From positions 1 to 64,000 of the forward strand of contig NZ_KB908271.1 of the NCBI RefSeq assembly GCF_000382405.1: 64,000 bases of DNA, given 5' to 3'. This DNA is from Mycobacterium sp. 141 (lineage in GTDB: Bacteria > Actinomycetota > Actinomycetes > Mycobacteriales > Mycobacteriaceae). The position numbers were made by a program, and so were the translations under genes. This document shows, piece after piece, positions 1 to 8,452 of the stretch (the stretch's first letter is position 1; every line of letters begins with the position of its first letter). The notes under the pieces are model-generated. The model did no database searches, had not been told where the DNA came from, and saw only the letters and a list, made by a program, of their open reading frames with translations.

Positions 1-12
1 GTCAGGGTTGGG

Positions 13-606
13 TCATTCGAGGTTGGCGTGGCGCGTCCAGAGTTCCTCGGCCTCGATATCGGTGTGGTCCCACAGCGACTGGAACACGGCCTCGGTAACG
101 ACGAACAGCGCCTGCTCGAACAGCGACCCCGCGTACTGACGCGAAATGTGCGAGCCGTGATCGGTCTTCTGCGCGGCGGGAATGATCACCAACGCATCAG
201 CGAGCTTACCCAGCGGCGAATCCGCATTGGTGGTCAGCGCGGCGACACGGGCCCCGGTCTTCTTGGCGGTCTCGGCCGACTTGACCACACCCGAGGTCGT
301 TCCCGACCCGGAAGCCACGATAAGCAGGTCACCGGAACCGATCGCGGGGGTGGTGGTGTCGCCCGCAACGTGCACGTGCAGACCGAGGTGCATCAGCCGC
401 ATGGCGGCCATGCGCAGGACCAGCCCGCTACGACCCGCTCCAGCGAAGAACACCCGACCCGGCTGGGCGATATGGCGAGCCAGGATAGCCAGCTGCTCTG
501 CATTGACTTTGGCCGTGGTATTCGTGATCTCGTCCACGACAAGGGACAGATTGTTCGCGATACTGTCCCGGTTTACTTCCGAGGCGACATGCGTGGTGCC
601 GGACAT
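13..606 (-). CDS. hxlB: 6-phospho-3-hexuloisomerase (SIS domain)
   Basis: This 197-aa protein is a single SIS sugar-isomerase domain. It carries the phosphosugar-binding segments FFAGAGRSG (about residues 53-61) and VASGSGTTSG (about 97-106). By family it converts D-arabino-3-hexulose 6-phosphate to fructose 6-phosphate, the second step of the ribulose monophosphate (RuMP) formaldehyde-fixation pathway, in the cytosol. I chose the ATG at 606 because a GGAGGAG Shine-Dalgarno lies just upstream; an in-frame ATG at 681 has no such site. The usual partner, hexulose-6-phosphate synthase, is not in the window and would be expected beyond the left edge. The roughly 200 bp upstream hold no gene, but the 10-mer TGGAGGAACG occurs there twice (668-677 and 743-752). 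Another SIS-domain isomerase is possible, but length and motifs fit HxlB well. Confidence 0.82.
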   Translation of the reverse strand: MSGTTHVASEVNRDSIANNLSLVVDEITNTTAKVNAEQLAILARHIAQPGRVFFAGAGRSGLVLRMAAMRLMHLGLHVHVAGDTTTPAIGSGDLLIVASGSGTTSGVVKSAETAKKTGARVAALTTNADSPLGKLADALVIIPAAQKTDHGSHISRQYAGSLFEQALFVVTEAVFQSLWDHTDIEAEELWTRHANLE

Positions 607-811
607 GATGTTCTTCTCCTCCTCCAGAGGTGGGGCCTGACGTTCAATCGTCCTGTCATTTGCGGGTTGGAGGAACGCCAATTTGGGATGGTTTGATCTA
701 CCCGTTTGAGTAGGCTGCTACGTGGATCGTTCCGCACTTTACTGGAGGAACGAGCCCGGAGCGTTCGTTCTCCCCGCAAAAGTGACCACCGCTACGAGCG
801 TGACTCCGCGG

Positions 812-1804
812 TCACACGAAAGCCGCGGGATCCTCGTCAAATCGAACGCCGAGTTGCGTCAGCGCATCTTCCAGTACCCGTTGCACAGTCAGCGTGTCAT
901 CGAGTGGCATGACCGCGCTCTCGGTGCGCCCAGCTTTGATCGCCTCGGTGACTTCGATGAGTTCGTGTGAAAACCCGTCTCCCAGCGCAGGAAGGTCGAA
1001 CTGTTCCGATTCGTGGCCTTGTCGGTGCAGCACAAAAGAATTCGGGTGGTGAAAACGCGGCAGGATATCGATCCACCCCGTGGTACCGAATATCCGGGCG
1101 TGCCCGGGCATCGGGCTGTGCAACGAGCACATGAGTGTCGCGGTCCTACCCTCGTCGAAACCGAGCAGCATGGTCGCGTCGGCATCCACGCCCGACGGTT
1201 CGAGCGAACCCAATGCCGAAACGGACGTCGGGTTTCCGAGCACCATCTGAGCAAACGACACTACGTAGACACCCAGGTCAAGGAGGGCGCCACCGCCGAG
1301 TTCGTGGGCGAAGACCCGATCGGTGGGATCGAAGGATCGCGTCACGCCGAGATCGGCCTGCACCGACCGAACCGTGCCGATCGCACCGTCGGCAAGCAAT
1401 TTGCGTGCGGCCACGACCGCAGGCTGGAAGCGGGTCCACATTGCCTCCATCGCGAACACATCATGCTTGCGCACCGCGTCCACCAATGATTCGGCCCCGG
1501 CGAGAGTGGCGGTGAAGGCCTTTTCCACCAGCAAGGCCTTGCCGGCGGATGCAGCAGCAAGCCCGATGGCGCGGTGGTGCGTATGCGGAGTCGCGATATA
1601 CAGCACATCGACATCGGGGTCGGCGATCATGTCCCGGTACGAACCGTAGCTGCGTTCGATGCCGTGTTTGGTAGCAAATGCCTTTGCGCGATCAGCGGAT
1701 CGAGATGCGACTGCGAGGACCGTCGCGTCCGGCACGTGGGCAAAGTCGCCCACCATCTTCTCCGCGATCCGACCCGGCCCGACAATTCCCCAACGTATCG
1801 ACAT
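812..1804 (-). CDS. Gfo/Idh/MocA family NAD(P)-dependent oxidoreductase
   Basis: This 330-aa protein starts with a Rossmann dinucleotide fold (GIVGPGRIAEKM, from about residue 6). It then shows the family's EK motif (LLVEKAF) and a C-terminal substrate domain with HELGGGALLDLGVY. Enzymes of this family oxidise or reduce sugars, inositols or related alcohols, or act as trans-dihydrodiol dehydrogenases; the substrate cannot be read from the sequence. I placed the start at the ATG at 1804 (MSIRWG), where the Rossmann strand begins; an upstream in-frame start at 1837 would add 11 unconserved residues. It stands alone between hxlB and lfrA on the same strand, with over 150 bp on either side, so it is probably its own transcription unit. 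Confidence 0.85.
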   Translation of the reverse strand: MSIRWGIVGPGRIAEKMVGDFAHVPDATVLAVASRSADRAKAFATKHGIERSYGSYRDMIADPDVDVLYIATPHTHHRAIGLAAASAGKALLVEKAFTATLAGAESLVDAVRKHDVFAMEAMWTRFQPAVVAARKLLADGAIGTVRSVQADLGVTRSFDPTDRVFAHELGGGALLDLGVYVVSFAQMVLGNPTSVSALGSLEPSGVDADATMLLGFDEGRTATLMCSLHSPMPGHARIFGTTGWIDILPRFHHPNSFVLHRQGHESEQFDLPALGDGFSHELIEVTEAIKAGRTESAVMPLDDTLTVQRVLEDALTQLGVRFDEDPAAFV

Positions 1805-1968
1805 TTGATATCCGTTCTGTGTCAAAGAGCTTGCCAAGGATTATGCGCGATGGTCGGGTACGCCGCGGAACGGCATGGGTCGCGCAGCCATGCGCGGCCT
1901 GGACCGTGACAGGTCTGCGATGTACGCCGGCGGGGTCGCACTGTTCCGGCTGAACCGGGCGGCCTACG

Positions 1969-3504
1969 TTATCGCTGATCCGTGGCCGTACTGCGGAACG
2001 ACCACGCCACGATCGCCGCGGCGGCCAGTGACAGTGCCATCGCGATCAGCGCCGTCGGTGCGATGCCGGAGTCGAATGCCGTACGGGCCGAATCCAACAG
2101 GCGCGCCCCGGTTTCCGCTGGGAGTTCCGTGGCGACCGACACGGCGCCGCCGATGCTCTCGCCGGCTGCACCGGCCTGCTCCGGCGTCAGCCCGGTCGGA
2201 ATCTCGACGTTGGTGCGGTAGAACGCACTGAAGATGGTCCCGAGCGTCGCGGTGCCGACCACGGCACCGAGCTCATAGGCGGTCTCCGAGACCGCCGACG
2301 CGGCACCGGCTTTCGCGGCGGGAACCGAGGCGACGATGGTGTCGTTGGACACCGTCTGCGAGACACCGACGCCGAGTTCCAGCACGACGAACGACACGAT
2401 GACCGCGACCTCCGTCAGATCGTGGCGGAACAGCATGATCATTGCGAATCCGGCCGCGACGAACGCCAAACCGCTCACCATCAGCGTCTGGGTGGAAAAG
2501 CGTTTGGCCGCCTTGACCACGGCGATGCCGGCGATCATCGACACCAGAGCACCCGGCAGGGTGACCAGACCGGCCGCCAGCGGCGACAGACCGAGCACCA
2601 GCTGCAGATGCTGAGAGACGAAGAACACGAATCCGATCAAGCCCACGATAGACAGGAAGTTCGCCAGTATCGACGAGCTGAACGGGCCGTAGGAGAACAG
2701 GCTCATATCGAGCATCGGTGTGGCGCTGCGGTTCTGCCGGCGCACGAACAACACGCCCGAGGCGATGCCGACGGCGAAGGCAATCCCGACCATCACCGAC
2801 AAGCCGTCGTGTGCAACGGTTTTGACGGCCCAGACGAACGGCAGCATCGCGGTGAACGACAGCGTCACGCTCAGCAGGTCGACGGGCCCCGGACGCGGGT
2901 CACGGGATTCGGGCACCAGGCGCGGGCCGAGCACCAGCAGCGGCAGCAGGAGCGGCACGGCCACCAGGAACACCGAACCCCAGTGGAAGTGCTGCAGCAG
3001 AGCGCCACCGACGATCGGACCCAGCGTGGTGCCGGCCGTGAAGCAGGACGCCCAGATGGCGATGGCGAGCCGGCGGGGACCGGCCTCGGTGAAGATGTTT
3101 CGGATCAGCGACAGCGTCGCGGGCATCAGCATCGCGCCGAACACGCCGAGCCCGGCGCGGGCGGCGACGAGGTACGCCGCACTCGGAGCAAATGCGGCCG
3201 CGACCGACATGACGGTGAAGCCGCTGGCGCCGATCAGCAGGATGCGGCGCCGGCCGATCCGGTCACCGAAGCTGCCCATGGCGACCAGCAGCGCGGCGAG
3301 CACCAGTGAATAGACGTCCACGATCCACAGCTGCACCGATGCCGCGGGCCGGAAATCCTCGGCGATCATCGGCAGCGCGAAAGCCAGCACGGTGTTGTCG
3401 ATGGCAATGAGCAGCACCGGCAGCATCAGGACGGCCAGCGCGAGCCAGGCGCGTCTGGGGGTGGTAGCTGTCTGCGACGGCGTGGCGTCGAGGCAGGCGG
3501 ACAT
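1969..3504 (-). CDS. lfrA: LfrA-type multidrug efflux pump (MFS, DHA2 family)
   Basis: A 511-aa integral membrane protein with about 14 transmembrane helices. The DHA2 signatures are IDNTVLAFALPMIAEDF in TM1 and GDRIGRRR in the first cytoplasmic loop. The sequence is close throughout to what I know of M. smegmatis LfrA, a proton-driven exporter of fluoroquinolones, ethidium and acriflavine. The ATG at 3504 is preceded by AGGAG at good spacing. lfrR lies 51 bp upstream on the same strand, as in M. smegmatis, so the two probably form a repressor-pump operon. The identification rests on recalled similarity and gene order; drug range has to be inferred from the homologue. Confidence 0.9.
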   Translation of the reverse strand: MSACLDATPSQTATTPRRAWLALAVLMLPVLLIAIDNTVLAFALPMIAEDFRPAASVQLWIVDVYSLVLAALLVAMGSFGDRIGRRRILLIGASGFTVMSVAAAFAPSAAYLVAARAGLGVFGAMLMPATLSLIRNIFTEAGPRRLAIAIWASCFTAGTTLGPIVGGALLQHFHWGSVFLVAVPLLLPLLVLGPRLVPESRDPRPGPVDLLSVTLSFTAMLPFVWAVKTVAHDGLSVMVGIAFAVGIASGVLFVRRQNRSATPMLDMSLFSYGPFSSSILANFLSIVGLIGFVFFVSQHLQLVLGLSPLAAGLVTLPGALVSMIAGIAVVKAAKRFSTQTLMVSGLAFVAAGFAMIMLFRHDLTEVAVIVSFVVLELGVGVSQTVSNDTIVASVPAAKAGAASAVSETAYELGAVVGTATLGTIFSAFYRTNVEIPTGLTPEQAGAAGESIGGAVSVATELPAETGARLLDSARTAFDSGIAPTALIAMALSLAAAAIVAWSFRSTATDQR

Positions 3505-3555
3505 GGGGAACTCCTGTGGCCGAGAAAGAGGGAAAGCGTTGTGGTGTAGTGATAT

Positions 3556-4131
3556 TCAGCTGCGCGGCAGGTGAACGGTGCCGGCGGTGAGGCTGTTCAT
3601 GATGGCGTCGACGATCTGGTGGCGCGGGGTGCTGTCCTGCTTGATGGCCTCGTAGCCGGCCAGCAGCAGCGCCCAGAACACCCGTCGGGCCCATCCAGGG
3701 GGATATTCGGGCCGCTGCGCCGACGCTCGCTCGAGCACCTCGGTGATCGCTTCGTCGCCGGTGTCCAGGTGGGCCGCCAGTTCGCGATCGGCCTGAATGG
3801 TCGGTTCGCTGTAGATGTAGAGCACGATGGGGCCGAGGTCGAGCTGGCTCTCCACCACCCGGCGCAGTGCCGCTTCGGGCGGTCCGTTGGTGGGCTCGGC
3901 GAGCTCGATCGCGGCGCTGCTGAGTGCGTGCACGTGATAGGCGACCGCGCGAAGCAGGTCAGAGCGTTCCGGGTAGTAGCGGTGCAACGTGCTGCGCCCG
4001 ACGTTCGCGGCCGCGGCGATTTCGGCCATGCTGGCGGCCGGGTGGTCGGCCAGCATGGCCATCGCGGCATCCAGGATCGCCCTGCGGGTGCGCTCACGCA
4101 CTCCGCTGTGGGTGGCCACCTGGGTGTTCAT
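3556..4131 (-). CDS. lfrR: TetR-family repressor of the efflux pump
   Basis: A 191-aa TetR regulator. Residues about 12-58 form the N-terminal helix-turn-helix (TRRAILDAAMAML, then VGRSTLHRYYPERSDLL). The C-terminal helical half would be the ligand-binding and dimer domain. In M. smegmatis LfrR represses the lfrRA operon and is released by pump substrates. The gene is the first of the pair, 51 bp ahead of lfrA. An inverted repeat just upstream (4163-4178) is a candidate operator. No residue of the HTH looks missing. Confidence 0.88.
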   Translation of the reverse strand: MNTQVATHSGVRERTRRAILDAAMAMLADHPAASMAEIAAAANVGRSTLHRYYPERSDLLRAVAYHVHALSSAAIELAEPTNGPPEAALRRVVESQLDLGPIVLYIYSEPTIQADRELAAHLDTGDEAITEVLERASAQRPEYPPGWARRVFWALLLAGYEAIKQDSTPRHQIVDAIMNSLTAGTVHLPRS

Positions 4132-4162
4132 GCATCAAAATGTAGCATAATTGATCCAAAAT

Positions 4163-4178
4163 GAGACATGTGTGTCCC
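4163..4178. promoter_or_regulatory. Candidate LfrR operator
   Basis: On the minus strand this reads GGGACA-CACA-TGTCTC, two 6-bp arms matching at 5 of 6 positions. It sits 32 bp upstream of the lfrR ATG, with a possible -10 (TATGCT, 4144-4149) between it and the gene. This is where an autorepressing TetR protein would bind. Inferred from position and symmetry only. Confidence 0.4.
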
Positions 4179-4193
4179 ATCACCCGCTGAGCC

Positions 4194-5060
4194 TCAGTTC
4201 GGCGGGGCGAATCCACCGGACTGGGGCGGCGGTGGCGGTGTTGCCGGTGGCGGCGCGTACTGCGGCGGCTGCGGGGGTGGATATGAGGCCAGCATGGGGG
4301 GAACGAGGCGAACGACCTCGCGGCGGTGCCGTTCGGCGAGGACCGCGGCCAGCACGTACTGCGGCGGTACGCCGGGCGGCGGGGGCGGCGAGATCCGGGT
4401 CGCGATCTCGTGTAGCACCCGGTGCGCCATCTCCTCGCGGATACGCGGATCCAGTTGATGCGCCCGCGACAGGAATTGCCGGGCCAGCTCGATCTGCTCG
4501 GTGCCGAGCCCGGACAACTGCAGTGACGACGCCCACCATGCCAGCATCGGCGGCATGGCCGGGGGCGGTGTCAGCTTGGGACCGCGCTCGCTGATCACCA
4601 GCGTGCCCGCGAAGATGTCGCCGATCCGCTTACCTTTGGGGGAGAGCAGGCTGCAGATCACCGCCGGACCGCCGGTGAACATGAAGATTTCGATGACGCC
4701 GGACAGCCCGCGAAACAGGGCTTGGCGGAAGCGTTCCGGGCTGCCGTCCTCGGAGACCACCCGCAGACCCATTGCCATTTTGCCCAGCGAGCGGCCGCGC
4801 GTCGTGGTCTCCATGATCACCGGATAGCCGACCAGTGCCAGCACCGTGAAGATGATCAGGATCGCCGCCGACAGCGCGTCGTCGAGTTGGCTGAGGGTAA
4901 TCGCCCACAGCATCACGCCCACGAGGTAGCCGGCAAGGATCACCAGAATGTCGATGACCGAGGCCAGGGCGCGCACCGGCAGCTGTGCGATCTGGATATC
5001 GAGGATCACCGCATCCCCGGTCACCACCGGTCCGCGCTGGAGGGCCGGTTGGTAGGACAT
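4194..5060 (-). CDS. RDD-family membrane protein with proline-rich tail (Rv3695-like)
   Basis: A 288-aa protein. Residues about 20-160 form an RDD domain with three or four transmembrane helices (VRALASVIDILVILAGYLVG, then TTTRGRSLGKMAMGLRVV). A soluble helical segment follows, and the last 40 residues are mostly Pro, Gln and Tyr. RDD proteins have no agreed biochemical role; some have been proposed as ion transporters. It diverges from the SpoIIM-like gene with only 32 bp between starts. The same RDD/SpoIIM/DUF58/MoxR set occurs in M. tuberculosis (Rv3692-Rv3695), so a shared membrane function is likely but undefined. Confidence 0.85.
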   Translation of the reverse strand: MSYQPALQRGPVVTGDAVILDIQIAQLPVRALASVIDILVILAGYLVGVMLWAITLSQLDDALSAAILIIFTVLALVGYPVIMETTTRGRSLGKMAMGLRVVSEDGSPERFRQALFRGLSGVIEIFMFTGGPAVICSLLSPKGKRIGDIFAGTLVISERGPKLTPPPAMPPMLAWWASSLQLSGLGTEQIELARQFLSRAHQLDPRIREEMAHRVLHEIATRISPPPPPGVPPQYVLAAVLAERHRREVVRLVPPMLASYPPPQPPQYAPPPATPPPPPQSGGFAPPN

Positions 5061-5092
5061 AGCGTCCCAACCTACCGATTACCATCGGCCGG

Positions 5093-6085
5093 GTGGATGT
5101 CGATGCGTTCGTGCTGGCCCATCGCGCCACGTGGGACCGCCTCGAGCAGTTGGTCAAACGGCGCAGGCGGCTGACCGGCGCAGAGGTCGACGAGCTGGTG
5201 GATCTGTACCAGCGGGTGTCCACTCACCTGTCGATGGTCCGATCGGCGTCGAGTGACTCGGTTTTGGTCGGCAGGCTGTCTGGGCTGGTGGCCCAGGCCC
5301 GCTCCGTGGTGACCGGTGCGCACGCTCCGCTGTGGCGGGAGTTCGTGCGGTTCTGGACGGTGTCGTTTCCGGTGGTGGCCTACCGCGCCTGGCGCTGGTG
5401 GCTCGGCACGGCGGTGGCGTTCATGCTGGTGGTGTTCGGCCTGGCCTTCTGGGTCGGCGGCAATCCCGAGGTGTACACGGCCATCGGAACCCCAAGCGAC
5501 ATCGACCAATTGATCAATCACGATTTCGCGTCGTACTACAGCGACAATCCGGCCGGCTCGTTCGCCTTGCAGGTGTGGGTGAACAACTCCTGGGTGGCCG
5601 CGCAGTGCATCGGGTTCGCGATCCTGCTCGGGCTGCCCATCCCGTACCTGTTGTTCCAGAACGCCGCGAACCTGGGCGTGATCGCCGGGCTGATGTTCGC
5701 CGCCGGCAAGAGCAATCTGTTCTTGGGTCTGATCCTGCCGCACGGGCTGCTCGAGCTCACCGCGGTGTTTCTGGCGGGTGCGGTGGGAATGCGGTTGGGC
5801 TGGACGGTGATCGCACCCGGCGATCGGCCGCGCGGACAGGTGCTTGCCGAGCAGGGTCGGGCTGTGGTGGCCGTCGCAGTAGGGTTGGCGGCGGTGCTAC
5901 TGGTCTCCGGCCTGGTCGAAGCGATGGTGACGCCCTCGCCGCTACCGACCGCGGTGCGTATCGGGATCGGTGTCGCCGTGGAGATCGCGTTCTTGACCTA
6001 TGTCATCTACTTCGGCCGCAAGGCTGTGCGGGCCGGCGAGACCGGCGATATCGACGACGCCCCCGACGTGGTGCCGGTCGGCTGA
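5093..6085 (+). CDS. Stage II sporulation protein M family membrane protein (Rv3694c-like)
   Basis: A 330-aa membrane protein of the SpoIIM/DUF95 family. A soluble helical N-terminus (about 1-100) is followed by five or more transmembrane segments with the family-like stretch GLILPHGLLELTAVFLAGAVG. In Bacillus SpoIIM belongs to the peptidoglycan-remodelling DMP complex. Mycobacteria do not sporulate, so here it is more likely a partner of the neighbouring MoxR/DUF58 system. The start is GTG at 5093, immediately divergent from the RDD gene. It converges on the DUF58 operon across a strong inverted repeat. Confidence 0.85.
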   Translation: MDVDAFVLAHRATWDRLEQLVKRRRRLTGAEVDELVDLYQRVSTHLSMVRSASSDSVLVGRLSGLVAQARSVVTGAHAPLWREFVRFWTVSFPVVAYRAWRWWLGTAVAFMLVVFGLAFWVGGNPEVYTAIGTPSDIDQLINHDFASYYSDNPAGSFALQVWVNNSWVAAQCIGFAILLGLPIPYLLFQNAANLGVIAGLMFAAGKSNLFLGLILPHGLLELTAVFLAGAVGMRLGWTVIAPGDRPRGQVLAEQGRAVVAVAVGLAAVLLVSGLVEAMVTPSPLPTAVRIGIGVAVEIAFLTYVIYFGRKAVRAGETGDIDDAPDVVPVG

Positions 6086-6094
6086 CTTTCCTCC

Positions 6095-6155
6095 CGCGAG
6101 CAGACACGGAGGTCCCCGACACGCCGCGTATGCGGGACCCACATGTCTGCTCGCG
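6095..6155. terminator. Inverted repeat between convergent genes, probable bidirectional terminator
   Basis: Perfect 12-bp outer arms (CGCGAGCAGACA, 6095-6106; complement 6144-6155) enclose a second pair, GGTCCC/GGGACC (6111-6116, 6134-6139). The structure fills the gap between the ends of the SpoIIM-like and DUF58 genes. There is no clear T-run, so it may be a non-canonical terminator or a palindromic intergenic repeat. Confidence 0.5.
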
Positions 6156-6164
6156 CAATGAAAA

Positions 6165-7487
6165 CTAGAGCTTTCCCGCCGCCTTCATCGCCAGATAGTG
6201 GTCGGCCAGCGTCGGCGCGAGCTCTTCGGGCGCGGCATCGACCACGTCAACTCCATTGCGCCGCAACCAGGTTGCGATGGTCTGACGATCGTTGCGGGCC
6301 CGCTCGGCCGCTGCGGCGTCGTACACCTGCGCGGCGTCGTCACGACCGGCGGCCAACCGCTCGACCCGAGGATCGGCCACCGCGGCCAGCAGCACCTGAT
6401 GCTTCGTGGAGAGCTGCGGCAGTACCGTCATGAGCCCCTCGTCGAGCGCCGAGGCGTTGAGGTCGGTCAGCAGCACCACCAGCGCGCGCTGACGCACCCG
6501 CCGGGTCACCGCGGCCACCATGGCCGAGGCGTCGGACTCGACCAGTGCCGGTTGCAGCGGAGCCATCGCCTCCACCAATTGGGCCAGCAGCCCCGTGCGC
6601 GACGCGTTGAACACTCCGGCGCGGGTAACCCGGTCGAAGGCAAGGAAATCCACGTGATCGCCGGCCCGCGAGGCCAGTGCGGCCAGCAGCAGCGCGGCAT
6701 CCATCGACCAGTCGAGCCGGGGCCAGCCGCTCGGATCACCCGCAGTGGGATCCACCCCGACACGGCCCGCCGACGTGCGCCCGGTGTCGAGCACGATCAC
6801 CACCCGGCGGTCGCGTTCCGGCCGCCAGGTACGCACCACCACGTCGGAGCGCCGCGCGGTGGCCCGCCAGTCGATCGAGCGGACATCGTCGCCGACGACA
6901 TACTCACGCAGGGAATCGAATTCGGTGCCCTGACCACGGATCAACACCGGTATGGCGCCGTCCAGTTCACGGAGCCGGGCCAGCCGTGACGGCAGATGCT
7001 TGCGGGACAGGAACGGCGGCAGGATGCGCACCTGACCGGCTACCGGCAGTGTGCGTTGACGGCCGGCCAGCCCCAGCGGGCCGATCGAACGCACCACAAC
7101 GAACTCCGATCGTTGATCCCCGCGCCGCACCGGACGCAACCGGGTGCTCAGCTGAACCTGTTGTCCGGCAGGGAGGTCCAGCGGATGCAAGCGTGGTTCG
7201 GCGCCCGCACTGGGTGCCCACGCGTCACGCAGACGTCCGCGCAGCCGATGACGCCCCGTATTGTGCACCGTCAACACCGCGTCCACGCACTGACCCAACC
7301 GCGCGGTGCTGTCCCCGCCGCGTTGCATCCTCACCGCAGCCGGACTGCCGGCCAGCACTACATCGAGTGCCACCGCGATCACCAGCAGCACCAGGAGTAC
7401 TGCGAAAACCGTTGCCGGCCACGGTGTCAACGCGATCGGCACAGCCGCGATCAGTGCGACCACACCGGCCCGGCGGGTGAGGATCAT
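6165..7487 (-). CDS. DUF58 domain protein (Rv3693-like)
   Basis: A 440-aa protein with two N-terminal transmembrane helices (about residues 8-45). The DUF58/vWA-like domain follows, including YVVGDDVRSIDWRATARRSD and the MIDAS-like VIVLDTGRTSAG. DUF58 proteins are the usual partners of MoxR AAA+ ATPases and are thought to present or remodel membrane or cofactor-bearing clients. The ATG at 7487 shares one base with the moxR stop (TGATG), so translation is coupled. It is the last gene of the operon. Confidence 0.85.
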   Translation of the reverse strand: MILTRRAGVVALIAAVPIALTPWPATVFAVLLVLLVIAVALDVVLAGSPAAVRMQRGGDSTARLGQCVDAVLTVHNTGRHRLRGRLRDAWAPSAGAEPRLHPLDLPAGQQVQLSTRLRPVRRGDQRSEFVVVRSIGPLGLAGRQRTLPVAGQVRILPPFLSRKHLPSRLARLRELDGAIPVLIRGQGTEFDSLREYVVGDDVRSIDWRATARRSDVVVRTWRPERDRRVVIVLDTGRTSAGRVGVDPTAGDPSGWPRLDWSMDAALLLAALASRAGDHVDFLAFDRVTRAGVFNASRTGLLAQLVEAMAPLQPALVESDASAMVAAVTRRVRQRALVVLLTDLNASALDEGLMTVLPQLSTKHQVLLAAVADPRVERLAAGRDDAAQVYDAAAAERARNDRQTIATWLRRNGVDVVDAAPEELAPTLADHYLAMKAAGKL

Positions 7488-8452
7488 CAGCGCGGTACCG
7501 GGACGGCCGCGAGGATGCCGTCGAGCACACCGTCGGGTGTCGCACCTTCCAGTTCGGCTTCGGGGCGCAACGCGATCCGGTGCCGCAGTGTGGGACGAGC
7601 CATGGCCTTGACGTCGTCGGGGGTGACGTAGTTGCGACCGGACAGCCACGCCCAAGAACGTGCTGTGGCCAGCAGTGCGGTACCGCCGCGCGGGGACACA
7701 CCCAGTGCCAGGGCCGGTGAATTCCTTGTGGCACCGACGATGTCGACGATGTAACCGAGCACCTCATCGGCCACTCGCACCTGGCGCACAGCCTCGCGAC
7801 CCGCGGCCAGCTCGGCGGCGCCCGCCACCGGTCGCACAGCGGACAGGTCGCGGGGATCGAAGCCGTGAGCATGACGCCCCAGGATGGCGATCTCCTGATC
7901 CCGCGGTGGCAGCGGCACATTGAGCTTGAGCAAGAACCGGTCGAGCTGCGCCTCCGGCAGCTGGTAGGTGCCCTCGTACTCGATGGGGTTTTGCGTGGCC
8001 GCCACGATGAACGGATCAGGCAGCGGCCGGGGGCGCCCGTCGATGCTGACCTGACGTTCCTCCATCGCCTCCAGCAGTGCCGCTTGGGTTTTCGGCGGAG
8101 TTCGGTTGATCTCGTCGGCCAGCAGCAGATGGGTGAACACCGGCCCGGCGCGGAACTCGAACTCGGCGGTGCGTGCGTCGTACACCAACGAGCCGGTGAC
8201 ATCGCCGGGCATCAGATCCGGGGTGAACTGCACGCGTTTGAACTCCAACTGCAGCGCGGCGGCCAAGGTGCGCACCAGCAGGGTCTTGGCCACGCCGGGC
8301 ACGCCTTCGAGCAGGATGTGGCCACGGCACAGCAGGGCGATGACAAGGCCGCTGACTACAGCTTCTTGCCCCACGACAGCTTTGGAGATCTCATTTCGCA
8401 AGGACAGCAGGGCATTTCGCGCCGCATCGGAATCAAGGGCGGGGTGAGTCAC
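7487..8452 (-). CDS. moxR2: MoxR-family AAA+ ATPase (Rv3692-like)
   Basis: A 321-aa AAA+ ATPase. Walker A is EGVPGVAKTLLVRTLA (about residues 54-69), Walker B with the sensor region is LLLADEINRTPPKTQAALLE, and a C-terminal lid domain follows. MoxR ATPases act as chaperones for the maturation of membrane or metal-dependent complexes together with vWA/DUF58 partners. The start overlaps the DUF4350 stop by 4 nt (ATGA) and its own stop overlaps the DUF58 start. The symbol follows the M. tuberculosis gene at this position (Rv3692). Confidence 0.88.
   Translation of the reverse strand: MTHPALDSDAARNALLSLRNEISKAVVGQEAVVSGLVIALLCRGHILLEGVPGVAKTLLVRTLAAALQLEFKRVQFTPDLMPGDVTGSLVYDARTAEFEFRAGPVFTHLLLADEINRTPPKTQAALLEAMEERQVSIDGRPRPLPDPFIVAATQNPIEYEGTYQLPEAQLDRFLLKLNVPLPPRDQEIAILGRHAHGFDPRDLSAVRPVAGAAELAAGREAVRQVRVADEVLGYIVDIVGATRNSPALALGVSPRGGTALLATARSWAWLSGRNYVTPDDVKAMARPTLRHRIALRPEAELEGATPDGVLDGILAAVPVPR

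Noticed and set aside
2422..3309. 295-codon plus-strand frame opposite lfrA
   Set aside because: Composition is the Arg/His/Gln-rich shadow typical of high-GC antisense frames; lfrA is a clear gene.
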